From contig NZ_FNTG01000001.1 of the NCBI RefSeq assembly GCF_900104795.1, forward strand, positions 2,108,001 to 2,172,000: a stretch of 64,000 nucleotides of DNA. Direction: 5' to 3'. This document shows positions 28,021-38,724 of this stretch, piece after piece. Within the stretch, counting starts at the first letter, position 1. Every line of letters begins with the position of its first letter. This stretch comes from Burkholderia sp. WP9 (GTDB lineage: Bacteria; Pseudomonadota; Gammaproteobacteria; Burkholderiales; Burkholderiaceae). The notes under the pieces were generated by a model, which searched no databases, was not told the origin of the DNA, and was given only the letters and a program-made list of their open reading frames with translations. The position numbers were made by a program, and so were the translations under genes.

Positions 28021-28389
28021 TCAGTTTCCGCTCGTGGTGGGCACGCGGACGCTGAAGCTTGCGTCCGCAACCAGGGCGCGTTGCAGCCGGCGGTCGGCGC
28101 CTTGCATCAGCACGATATACACCACGATCAGCGCCAGGTAGATCAGGATCGCACCCTGCGCGCCGAGGTAGAACGGCAGCCTGAAGCCCCCGACACGCAC
28201 CTGCGCCAGAGCCGGCGCCATGAGCGGAAAGACGAACGACACGATGAAGCCCACGGTCATCAACGTCGCAATCAATGCCACGTTGAAGCGCCAGTATTTT
28301 TGATGCGCGCGCGCCATCGCCGCCGAGACCGCGGGCGGGTCTGGCGGAGGATTGAACGTAGCGTGAGAGGAATGCTGCGGCGCGGCCAT
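28021..28389 (-). CDS. DUF4212 membrane subunit of the symporter
   Basis: 122 residues from ATG 28389. Two membrane segments (about 35-60 and 75-95), with a conserved H-Q-K-Y-W-R-F-N-V-A-L start and F-Y-L-G-A-Q-G-A-I-L-I-Y, are typical of DUF4212 proteins always found before a sodium:solute symporter. Probably an accessory subunit. It lies between acs and the symporter. Confidence 0.9.
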   Translation of the reverse strand: MAAPQHSSHATFNPPPDPPAVSAAMARAHQKYWRFNVALIATLMTVGFIVSFVFPLMAPALAQVRVGGFRLPFYLGAQGAILIYLALIVVYIVLMQGADRRLQRALVADASFSVRVPTTSGN

Positions 28390-28548
28390 GCGCCTATGTA
28401 TCAAAAAGCCACCGGGCAGGCAATCGGGATTGTCCGCGCGGTGGCCTCGAAGAACTGGCTTCAGTGCCCGGGAACTGCCATCGGTCAAGAGCGCACCGCC
28501 TTGGACGCCCTTGCCATTTACCCCCGGTTTACAGAGGCAAACCCAGGC

Positions 28549-30531
<1,983 letters not shown>

Positions 30532-31125
30532 CGACAACCCCTTGGTGAAGATGAAACGTAAAACCTGGCCGACGCGTCTGGGACACGTCGTATCGTATGG
30601 CGCCCGAAAGCTGCGGCGGGTGTCTCCAACCCTCGGCAACTGATCGCCTCTGCCGCACTGCACCATGCGCGATCGCTCACCGACTTTCAAACACGATAAA
30701 TGCCGCAACTTACCTGCTACTTACGCGCGGCGGTATCGTCGGCAAAGACGCGCCCCGCCGCTTCTGATGTTGAATGTTAACCGAAGCCATCTGGCCGTGT
30801 CATGGCTGCATGGCAAAGACACGTGCCCAGACGCCACCATGTCCGATCGATACCCAGGGTTACTCCTGGTGCCGCTGCGTGTCTTTCGTCGCGAACGGCT
30901 AGCGCGCAACTGCAGACTGGCCCCCGCCGCGACGCCGCCCGATTGAAACCCGGCGGCCTTCACGCGTTCGCGATCATATCGGCGCCAGTGGAACGACACG
31001 GCTGCGATCCCACAAACGCGCACCGTTCTCTCGACACAGGGCGGCCATGCTCACTCGCCGGGTTTCATTTAACTTAGGATTGGCAACTAACATTCTGGTG
31101 AATGACTGGCCGGATTCCCCACGTC
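30532..31125. other. 594-base gap between acs and the T3SS region
   Basis: No open frame of convincing composition. It holds the acs promoter and the 3' end signals of the neighbouring minus-strand effector-like gene. No tRNA, transposase or att-like repeat was recognised, so the left border of the T3SS region carries no visible integration scar. Confidence 0.5.
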
Positions 31126-33804
31126 TCAGACCATATATCGGTTGGGATCAGTCACATATACGCTGCCCGTTTTATCGCCGCGATACGCCTGAAGGTCGAG
31201 CTTAACCTGCTGTTTGTCCGGGTCCAGAATATTGCCAACGACGACGAGGTTCTTTCTTCCATCGCCGGTCTTCACGCCTTCGTTCAGAATGGGCAGCCGG
31301 AAAGCCCCGTCCTGCTCTTTGCCGAAGAACTGATAGCTCACCGAGCCGGATGCTTTCGAATAGGTCATCGCGATCGACCGGTCGAATACGCGCAGCGGCT
31401 GTCCTGTGGACGGCCAGCCGAACATTTGCGGCGCATGCGATACGACCGTCACGGAGTCCGCACCCGCGCCCTCGGCAAGCGCCTTCAGATACGGTGTCGC
31501 GGACGTGGCAAGACTGCGCCCGCGTTGCTGCATCGCCTGTCCGTAGTAAGCGAGAACAGTTGGATCGCCGTGGGCGCCGGAACTTATGTCGCCCATCGGC
31601 GCCGCGCCGGGCTTGTTCCCTTGCGATAATTCGAAGCTCTCGATGGCGGGCCGCATGGCAGGCGTATAGAACGAAGAAAACCAGTTCAGCACCGGCGTCG
31701 CATTGAGCGCGGCTTTGTCATACTCCTTGTGCAGTGCGTCGGCCTCTGCATCCCGTCCCTGCGCGCGCAGATCGTCAACCTGCTTCCTGAGCGCCTCTGC
31801 GTGATAGATCTCGGCGAAATTCGGCAGCAGCAACGGCGCGAGCGCCGCCGGCGGGAACGCAAACGACGCAGCCGTCGCAGCGAGACCGGCTACGAGTTGC
31901 GCGGAGTCGTTACCTACGTTCCATTTCGCCTGCTCGTTTCCCGGGTTCCGGATCAGTTCCTTGATATCGGACGACAACTGCCCGACAGACGGCGCAAGTC
32001 CGATCGCCGTGCCGAGCAGCGACAGTGCCTTTGACGAGAGGCCAAGCAACTTATTGCCGTTGATGTTGACCACGCTGATGGCATCGCCGGTGGTACTGAG
32101 CGAGTCAGCGGCCAATGACATCTGGTTCATCGTGCTCGGGTCGTTCTTCACGTTCGCCGAACTCGACGCCAGCGCGAGCATGTCGATCGGCAGCCAGTGA
32201 CCATTGGCTTTGACGCTGCCGGGCAGCAGCTTGCGTGAAGCCTCAGGAACGTTAAGGCTCGCGGGCAAAGGCACAGTCTGGGTCGCACGCGATCGGAATG
32301 GCGGCGCCGTCTGGTTGTCGCGGTCGCGCATGATGACCACCGTTTGACTGCCATGGTGATCCGTCATCGCCTGGAACTTTTGCGTGGCATGGTGGCGGCT
32401 TTCCACGTTCGCTTGAGATTCGCGATCAGTGAGCGGCCAGCCAGCTTGGGATCCTGCATCCTGCCCAATTTTTCGTTGCTGGACACCCGGCTGCGAAGGT
32501 TGTCCGGCGCCGGCTGTAGTTTCCGTCTTCAGCGGCACTGACGGGACAGAGCCCGGCGGCATGGTCTGTACGTCGGCGTCGCGCTTCGCGCTCGCCGTCT
32601 GAGTTCCTGCCATGTTCTTCAATGGAGTGGCCTGAATTGCCGTGCTGATTTTCAACCTATCGACTGTCTGCACGGCGCGGTCATGCTGGTGGAGGCTCGT
32701 TTGAGTGCCGTTGTGCTCCATATGCGCGGTTGCCTGAACCGATTCATCCAGTCGACTCGGCGAACCCGTTTGCACATTCTGATCTGCCACATGAATGCGA
32801 GTCTGATTGCCAGCATCGGCGAACTGCGCTGTCGCCTGATCGCCGCTTTCTGTTGTTCTCCGCGAATGCGTCTGGATCTCGGCATCCTGGACGTGTCGCC
32901 CTATTTGAGTTTCTTCATGGACGACTTGCTTATCCGTTTGAGTACTGGCGTGATCGCCTGCCGTCGCATACTTGTGCTCACCCGTTGACTCTCCATCTGG
33001 CGCATGCGGCGGTTGCTCTTCCGTTTGATTCGAGGTTGTCTGAGTGAAGCGGCTCTGTGTGAAATGCGGCGTTTGAGTCGCCCTACTGACGCCGACACTC
33101 TCCGTTTGAGTCGGTCTATCTCGACTCATCGACAGTAAACCGGTCTGCGTTCCGTGCGACCGTTGCAACTGATCAGTCGTTTGCATTTGCGCATTAACGG
33201 TTCTGAGTGTGGTCGTCTGAGACTGCTTCGATGCCGAAGTCGGTCGGAAATCGACCAGCGCGATCTCTTCGTGCGGATCGCGACTGGGGAGAAACGAGAA
33301 CGCGCCCTGTCTCAACGGTCCACGCAGGTAATTACGCAGTGTTGCCAGCTTGTCCTCGACCTTCGAGAAATCGATCGCGTAGCCGATCGCATTGCCCAGC
33401 GCCTTACCCGCCTGCAATCCGGCAAGGGCTGGGTCCTGTCCACCGTCAGGATCCTGTGTCTTCCCCAAAGAACTGAAGAACCTGCCGAGATTCGACACCA
33501 TGCCATTGCCCGCATGCCCCATGCGGTTTGCCGAGACCAGCCGGGACGAAAACGAACTGCCTCCCGGCAGCGACGGCCTGTCTTGCAGCGTGTTCAAGGT
33601 AGATAGAAGAAGGCCGGTCTTTAAGTTCAGGCTGTTGGAGAACGGTGTCGATACGGTAGGAGAGACCGGGTCGTGCGGGTCGGGCGGTTGGATCGCCGGG
33701 AATAGCGGCGTGGCATTTTTGTCGGCGGACTTTTCAGTTTGCCGTGGATAGCTAACTGCATATTCGCTATCACTTACGGTACTTCCCATAGTGGACGTCG
33801 TCAT
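31126..33804 (-). CDS. T3SS-linked protein with an array of TQT (LC8-binding-like) motifs
   Basis: 892 residues from ATG 33804 (AGAGG 8 bases upstream). No known family is recognised for the whole chain. Parts: a Ser/Thr-rich polar N-terminus suited to type III export (1-60); a helical region (130-170); residues 195-510, in which Q-centred TQT, VQT, NQT, SQT or IQT tripeptides recur 24 times; and a C-terminal half with two hydrophobic stretches (about 587-606 and 636-661) and a beta-rich end (about 780-892). Repeats of this kind match the [T/V/I]-Q-[T] anchor used by eukaryotic dynein light chain LC8 ligands. Being divergent to another effector-like gene and beside sctO, it is probably an exported effector or translocon part; the repeats plus hydrophobic C-terminus also recall the layout of HrpF/PopF translocators. 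Function is inference. Confidence 0.75.
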   Translation of the reverse strand: MTTSTMGSTVSDSEYAVSYPRQTEKSADKNATPLFPAIQPPDPHDPVSPTVSTPFSNSLNLKTGLLLSTLNTLQDRPSLPGGSSFSSRLVSANRMGHAGNGMVSNLGRFFSSLGKTQDPDGGQDPALAGLQAGKALGNAIGYAIDFSKVEDKLATLRNYLRGPLRQGAFSFLPSRDPHEEIALVDFRPTSASKQSQTTTLRTVNAQMQTTDQLQRSHGTQTGLLSMSRDRPTQTESVGVSRATQTPHFTQSRFTQTTSNQTEEQPPHAPDGESTGEHKYATAGDHASTQTDKQVVHEETQIGRHVQDAEIQTHSRRTTESGDQATAQFADAGNQTRIHVADQNVQTGSPSRLDESVQATAHMEHNGTQTSLHQHDRAVQTVDRLKISTAIQATPLKNMAGTQTASAKRDADVQTMPPGSVPSVPLKTETTAGAGQPSQPGVQQRKIGQDAGSQAGWPLTDRESQANVESRHHATQKFQAMTDHHGSQTVVIMRDRDNQTAPPFRSRATQTVPLPASLNVPEASRKLLPGSVKANGHWLPIDMLALASSSANVKNDPSTMNQMSLAADSLSTTGDAISVVNINGNKLLGLSSKALSLLGTAIGLAPSVGQLSSDIKELIRNPGNEQAKWNVGNDSAQLVAGLAATAASFAFPPAALAPLLLPNFAEIYHAEALRKQVDDLRAQGRDAEADALHKEYDKAALNATPVLNWFSSFYTPAMRPAIESFELSQGNKPGAAPMGDISSGAHGDPTVLAYYGQAMQQRGRSLATSATPYLKALAEGAGADSVTVVSHAPQMFGWPSTGQPLRVFDRSIAMTYSKASGSVSYQFFGKEQDGAFRLPILNEGVKTGDGRKNLVVVGNILDPDKQQVKLDLQAYRGDKTGSVYVTDPNRYMV
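32275..33222 (-). repeat. Coding repeat: 24 Q-centred motifs, 11-11-12 residue rhythm
   Basis: Codes residues 195-510 of the 892-residue protein. The central Gln is at 196, 208, 220, 233, 244, 255; 289, 300, 311, 323, 334, 345, 357, 368, 379, 391, 402, 413; and 453, 464, 475, 487, 498, 509. The second and third sets step 11, 11, 12 without exception, i.e. a 34-residue (102-bp) super-unit, and the gap from 255 to 289 is also 34. Spacer sequence is diverged, so the repeat is old and kept by selection on the motif, not a recent DNA duplication. Confidence 0.9.
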
Positions 33805-34030
33805 TCTGATGACCTCTGAATGGAGCGGCACGAGCAATCATTAGGTCACGCCACGTCAGTGCGATGTGGTATCGCGGTACTGCATTCAAATGAGTCACGC
33901 CTATCTGAATGCCAGTGCAAAATCTATACCCCCTTATGACATGCCACAGGTTCGCCGGTGATCTGATGACCACCACGGTGGGCAGATCTTCATCGCGCAC
34001 CGTTCGTCCACAACTCTTCGAGGTGCGACC

Positions 34031-36799
34031 ATGTCTACCAGTCCGATCAGCAGTTCCGGTCCGCTTGTATCTCCCTATTCGTCCGGCCCGGCTGGCGCTT
34101 TCGTACCACCGGTTCCCGATCCGCGTGACGCGCTGGCGGGACCACCCCTGCAGTCCGCACCGCGTGAACCCGACAGGCGGGGCGCTCATAAGCCGGTTTC
34201 AACACACGCATTGCTGCGGAAGCACGCCGCCAGCCTGACGTTGCAATCATCGGTGACATCGCCGGCCGCGCCGCAGTCGCCCCCAACGTCGGCGGCGCGG
34301 TTTGCCGCCGACATGGTCGGTCGATACGATGGCGGCAGCCAGTCACGCAACCATGGCGCCGACCTGAAGAGCGCCATGGTCCTGTGGAAGACGGCCAGGC
34401 TTGCGATGACCGGCCTGCCGCGCGACGAGGTCCAGGTCAGCCAGGACGAGCAGGAGCTTGCCTCCGCGCTCGCGCAGATGGACCCGGCCACGCGCAAGCA
34501 GTTCGAGCAGCGCGCCGAGGCGTTACGCACGGTGCCGCAAGATGGCTATGAAGCGGCAAGCTCCTCGTTGCATCAGGACGTCGACCAGGAAATGCGCCGC
34601 GTCGAATCGGACCCGGTCAGTCGCATGAACGCGGTATTCAATGCGCCGGTCGGCATCGGGTTGCTGGGCGAGGACGGCCAGAAACAGATGGCCGCGTTGC
34701 TCAACGAGGCGACGAAGATGAATACGCCGGGCGCCACACCCACCCAGCGCGAGCAGGCCTATGCGGGAGCCGTTGGGATCAAGTCGCGGATGCAGGATCA
34801 GATCCTGCAGAAATCGCAGGACATTCATGCGACCCAGAAGAAGCTCTGGGATGAGTCCACCGCGCGGGTGAACCAGATTCTCGACGACACAGGAAAATAC
34901 AGGATTCCGAACGACACGGAAAAAGACACGCCGGAGACGCTAAAACTGCCCAGCTCCTCCGACGATCCGCAATGGGACGGGGACACGCGGCTGCCGGCCT
35001 ATGCAAAGACGTTCCCGTACCAGTCGGTGATGGAGAAACTTCTCTCGCCTGACGGCTACTCGCAACAGGAGCGTAGCCGTTCAACCGCGCGAACGCTCCC
35101 GCCCGAAGATCGCACGCGCGATCTGCTCACCTTCCAGGAGGGCATGTCGGAACCGGGCTCGGACATTCACCAGCGCGTCACGAAACTGGAGCAGCAGGCG
35201 CTCTCGACGATGGCCAGTCCCGGCCCCGATCTGGACGCCGGCACGCCGGCCACGACCCTGAGCAGCGTGGCGGCGCATCCGCCGAAGTACGACCAGAACT
35301 ACGTACAGAACCTCGCGGCCGGCTATCAGGGCGCGCTACAGGACACCGACAAGCAGATCCGTACGATGCTGAGGCAAGACACCGGCGGTCCTTTGGACAA
35401 GGCGCTGTACGCGATCGGCCGGTTCGTCGCGGACCTGTCGCCGATCCCCGGCATGGATTGGTTGGCCACGAAGTTGCTCGATGCCAGCTTCCCCAATCAG
35501 GGCGGGCTGACCGGTCAGCAGGTGAGGAACATCGATCTGGGGGCGATGTTCACCGGCTTGCTGCTCGGCAGGGGCGAGCCCGAGGCGGCCGAGAGCGCGC
35601 TGAAGCCGGTGCTGGGCGGGTCTGGTGAGGGCGCGCTGAAGCTGAAGCCAGGCCCGACGGGCAACCCGTCGCCTACGGTTCAACCGCCAGTGAGCGGCGC
35701 GACCGCAGGTCCCGCATTCACGCCAGGCGGCATGCCCGAAGCCTATGCACTCGAGAACATGCCATCTTCGTACAGTCCATCGGCTACGCCGGGCGTGTAT
35801 GTCGATACGGCCAACGGCCAGAAATTCATCCTCGCCGACAACCAGGCGTTCGCGGTGAAATACGACAAGGACAACACCACCTACCGGATCTACGACCCCG
35901 CCAATCCGACCCGTCCCACCTATCCCGTGCGTCACGATTCAGAGTCCGGGAAGTGGGAAATCCATCAGGATGTCGGTCTGCAAGGCGGCACCCGTCCTAT
36001 ATCGGCGGAAACGAAACTAAAAGCCAAAGAATTGCTTAGCGACGGGTGGATGCAGAAGGACGTCGCGACACTATTGGGTATCAGCCCAAACTCTGTCAGT
36101 CGCATTCAGAGCTCGTTTATTAATCCGGATCCCTGGACGATGCCGCTGTGCTCGGACCCCTTCCGACAGGAGGTCATTGCCCAACTGAACGCCGGCGCCC
36201 CGCGAGAGCAGATCGCGCGCGATAAACATATCCAACCCGAAACCGTCGATTACATCGACCAGCATTATCGCCGGGACAGGCACGCGCCCCAGCAGGCAAC
36301 CGGCGCTCGACAGCCGACCGCTTCGGCCGCGCCGTGCAGACCCGCGTCGCCGCAACCGGGCACCTCCACTGGCGGGCACACCGACCCATCGGCAAAACGC
36401 CCGCGCGTCGACTCGCCACAACCCTCCGGCCGGGAAGCAATGACATCGGAAGTGCTCAGGCAGGTCGCAGACCAGATTCCGGCTGAACAGATCGCAAAGA
36501 ACCTGGGCCTGACGCCGGAGGCCATCGACGAGACAATCGAGCGCTATGTGATGGACGAAACCCGGAAGCTGCACGAAGAGTTCCTGGCCGAACAGGCCCG
36601 TCAGCCCATCGCCGCGGCACACACGCCATTTGTACCGCCCGCCACCCGGCAGGACGTGATCCATCGACTGAACAATGGACAGACGCTGGCCGACATTGCC
36701 GCTCATTCCGGTCTGACCGCGCTGCAGGTTGACCAGATCAAGGATCAGTACTTGCAGGAGGAGCTCGCGCATTTCAACGCGGATTTACTCAGGCAATAG
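34031..36799 (+). CDS. T3SS-linked protein with four HTH-like repeats and NLS-like motif
   Basis: 922 residues from ATG 34031. The N-terminus is Ser/Pro-rich (MSTSPISSSGPLVSPYSSGP), as in type III substrates. Residues 90-450 are mainly helical and polar; 455-515 contains amphipathic or hydrophobic segments (AIGRFVADLSPIPGMDWLA; MFTGLLLG). Residues 586-650 form a compact beta-rich module (VDTANGQKFILADNQAFAV ... YPVRHDSESGKWEI). The C-terminus has four HTH-like units at about 658-695, 708-746, 803-839 and 870-907, sharing the pattern V-x-x-L-x-x-G-x-x-x-x-x-I-A-x-x-x-x-[IL]-x-x-x-x-V-x-x-I. A KRPRV basic motif lies at 789-793 in a Pro/Ser linker between units two and three. Candidate effector; no homologue is recalled. 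Divergent from the TQT gene, 226 bases between starts. Confidence 0.75.
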   Translation: MSTSPISSSGPLVSPYSSGPAGAFVPPVPDPRDALAGPPLQSAPREPDRRGAHKPVSTHALLRKHAASLTLQSSVTSPAAPQSPPTSAARFAADMVGRYDGGSQSRNHGADLKSAMVLWKTARLAMTGLPRDEVQVSQDEQELASALAQMDPATRKQFEQRAEALRTVPQDGYEAASSSLHQDVDQEMRRVESDPVSRMNAVFNAPVGIGLLGEDGQKQMAALLNEATKMNTPGATPTQREQAYAGAVGIKSRMQDQILQKSQDIHATQKKLWDESTARVNQILDDTGKYRIPNDTEKDTPETLKLPSSSDDPQWDGDTRLPAYAKTFPYQSVMEKLLSPDGYSQQERSRSTARTLPPEDRTRDLLTFQEGMSEPGSDIHQRVTKLEQQALSTMASPGPDLDAGTPATTLSSVAAHPPKYDQNYVQNLAAGYQGALQDTDKQIRTMLRQDTGGPLDKALYAIGRFVADLSPIPGMDWLATKLLDASFPNQGGLTGQQVRNIDLGAMFTGLLLGRGEPEAAESALKPVLGGSGEGALKLKPGPTGNPSPTVQPPVSGATAGPAFTPGGMPEAYALENMPSSYSPSATPGVYVDTANGQKFILADNQAFAVKYDKDNTTYRIYDPANPTRPTYPVRHDSESGKWEIHQDVGLQGGTRPISAETKLKAKELLSDGWMQKDVATLLGISPNSVSRIQSSFINPDPWTMPLCSDPFRQEVIAQLNAGAPREQIARDKHIQPETVDYIDQHYRRDRHAPQQATGARQPTASAAPCRPASPQPGTSTGGHTDPSAKRPRVDSPQPSGREAMTSEVLRQVADQIPAEQIAKNLGLTPEAIDETIERYVMDETRKLHEEFLAEQARQPIAAAHTPFVPPATRQDVIHRLNNGQTLADIAAHSGLTALQVDQIKDQYLQEELAHFNADLLRQ

Positions 36800-37256
36800 A
36801 ACAGAGCGACGCCGGAGCATTGAACGCATTAACCACTGCATCGGCGTCTTCCTGAAATGCATCAGCCGAAAACCTTCGACTGAACTGCGGCATCTGACGC
36901 GTCCGGCCACGCAATTCGATTCCCTGTGCCCGGCCAGCCGTATCAGCTGAACGGATGGCACTCGCTGCCAATCCGGCGACGCCTGCTTCCCTTGATTGCT
37001 CCTGGGATCGAATTAGACCGCTCCGTCCCTCCAGCTATGGCAGTGGGTCGGCCTACATCCACTAACTCACGACCGGCACCTCCTGTACAAGAGGACCATC
37101 AGAACAATTTGCATCTCATCGCTCACCCTATAAATAAGTATGCCGAACGACAATTCAATCTCTTTACCATGTCGTACACGGAGCCAATTCCACACCGTCG
37201 GCGACGCGGTTCCGTCAATCTGGTCAAGCCGACTTTTTTATTTCCGGAACATCGAC
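36800..37256. other. 457-base gap before the DUF1521 gene
   Basis: No gene seen. A TATAAAT box at 37129-37135, about 120 bases before the DUF1521 start, is a possible -10 element and argues for a long 5' untranslated leader. I searched for the hrpII/PIP pattern (TTCG-N16-TTCG) and did not find it. Confidence 0.45.
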
Positions 37257-38108
37257 ATGTCAACAACGACGCAAGCCCACTACAACTCCTTCGCCGTCTA
37301 TAACAGCGCGAACAATCGTTCGCAATTTGCAGCGCAGTCGCAGCGTTTCGGTGCTAACTCGTTCGGCGGCCGCGGCCCGTCGGAACCGATGTCCAGAATG
37401 CGGGGCAACTTCTCGCAGACGTCGTTCTCCATGACCAGCCGCAACTCGCCGCACGGCTCGAGCAGCACAATCACCGCGCAATCGACGAGCATCGGCCGCG
37501 GCTATGGCCAACCGCCCGCACCGGGTTACCATCGCGGCGAGTCGTACAGCCAAAGCAATATGGAAATCAACAGCCGCTCCGTGAAGAATTCGCGCGATTG
37601 CGATCGCACGCCGCCGCGCAACGACCGCGATAGGAGTTCATCGCAAGTCAAAGTCGACGGCTTCACCGACGGCAAAACTGGCACCATTCACACCGAGCCC
37701 TTCGACTTTAAATTCTCGAAGGCCGACTCGTCGATCTCCATCACCAACAAGCAAACCGGCGTGACGAATAAAGTTTGGGGCGACCCGCATTACGATAAGC
37801 AGGGCACATTCAATGGCGCCTTGGACTTCAAAATTCCAGGCGGCCACCTCACAGTCGACCCGAAGGCAGCCAAGAACAATTCGAAGGTCTCCTATGCGGA
37901 CACGGCGACCCTAAGCATGGGAAATAAGACGTACACGATCGGCAACATCAGTCAGGAGAGCAGCGCACCGCTCACCGTGCAGGAGAGCCGCGGCCGCTCC
38001 GCACCGCATGGCTACACGCTCGAGGCCACCATGGGCGCCGCCGGCTTTGTCGATCCGCACACCGGCAAAGCGCCGACGCAGGCCGATTTCAACCGCTACG
38101 CAGCGTAA
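37257..38108 (+). CDS. DUF1521 protein, candidate self-cleaving T3SS effector
   Basis: 283 residues from ATG 37257 (in-frame ATG 37140 overlaps a likely promoter). Residues 1-130 are Ser/Asn/Gln/Arg-rich and probably disordered, with a type III-like N-terminus. Residues 132-255 match DUF1521, the metal-ion-inducible autocleavage (MIIA) domain: I-T-N-K-Q-T-G-V-T-N-K-V-W-G-D-P-H-Y-D, followed by LDFKIPGGHLTVD. The G-D-P-H motif (175-178) is the cleavage site between Asp and Pro in Bradyrhizobium NopE1, which is exported by T3SS and cut in the presence of calcium. It is convergent with sctO, 196 bases apart. Effector status is inference. Confidence 0.82.
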   Translation: MSTTTQAHYNSFAVYNSANNRSQFAAQSQRFGANSFGGRGPSEPMSRMRGNFSQTSFSMTSRNSPHGSSSTITAQSTSIGRGYGQPPAPGYHRGESYSQSNMEINSRSVKNSRDCDRTPPRNDRDRSSSQVKVDGFTDGKTGTIHTEPFDFKFSKADSSISITNKQTGVTNKVWGDPHYDKQGTFNGALDFKIPGGHLTVDPKAAKNNSKVSYADTATLSMGNKTYTIGNISQESSAPLTVQESRGRSAPHGYTLEATMGAAGFVDPHTGKAPTQADFNRYAA

Positions 38109-38304
38109 CTCTCGCGATTCTGGACAATACTCACCGGCCGCAGCCCTCCGCCCGGTGAGTGAAGCGTGAGAGCCGGCCCGCGGTCGATTACCGCCCACCG
38201 TGCCAGCGTGGTTCATGCGATGCAAAGAAGCCGGACGTCCTCGAGACAGTCCGGCTGCGTTGCTTCCCGTGATCCGTGGGACCGTCTCGACAATGGACTT
38301 CACG

Positions 38305-38724
38305 CTATCCGCTTTCACGCAGCCGCATCAAACATTCGCGAGCACGCGTATCGGCCTCCTCCTGCCGCACCGTCTCGCGCCGCCGGTTCGTCAAAGCTCG
38401 CACCACTTCCTCGCACGCTCGCGTATGCGCCGCCTCGGCTTCAGTCAGTTGCCTGCGCAACGTCGGCGTAAGCGCGTCATGCGCACGCAGCGTCGCATGC
38501 CACTGCCGGCTTGCGCTCAGATCGCGCCGGCACGACGCCAGCACCCGTAGCCGCTCCTCCGCATGCCGTTCGAGCGCGGCGATCCGCTCGGCCACCACAC
38601 CCGCGGCGCGACGCTCGCCGCGGCGCGCGTCCACCATCTCCCGCAGCCGGCGCTGAACGCGCAAGCGGCGCACGCGCGCAAGCACGCGCCAGAACGCCGC
38701 CAGCCTGGCAACGCTATGTGTCAT
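38305..38724 (-). CDS. sctO: T3SS stalk protein SctO (HrpB7-like)
   Basis: 139 residues from ATG 38724, overlapping the sctN stop as ATGA. Nearly all Arg/Glu/Ala-rich helix with heptad-like hydrophobic spacing, giving an antiparallel coiled coil like HrpB7/YscO/FliJ, the stalk that engages the ATPase ring. Sequence identity in this family is low; the call rests on position right after sctN, size and coiled-coil character. Last gene of the sct operon. Confidence 0.75.
   Translation of the reverse strand: MTHSVARLAAFWRVLARVRRLRVQRRLREMVDARRGERRAAGVVAERIAALERHAEERLRVLASCRRDLSASRQWHATLRAHDALTPTLRRQLTEAEAAHTRACEEVVRALTNRRRETVRQEEADTRARECLMRLRESG

Noticed and set aside
26442..28055. 537-codon + strand frame opposite the symporter
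   Set aside because: Antisense shadow; no motif and implausible Arg/His/Gln content.
32275..33222. CRISPR-like array in the repetitive coding region
   Set aside because: The regularity is at the protein level only (3-residue motif every 11-12 residues); DNA repeats are not identical.
31126..33804. TQT protein as the missing ruler SctP
   Set aside because: Its length and repeats recall rulers, but no T3S4-type C-terminal domain is visible and it lies at the effector end.
33805..34030. hrpII/PIP box (TTCG-N16-TTCG) upstream of effector-like and sct genes
   Set aside because: TTCG occurs several times but never at the required spacing; nearest pair (TTCG-N10-TTCG near 34000) is wrong.
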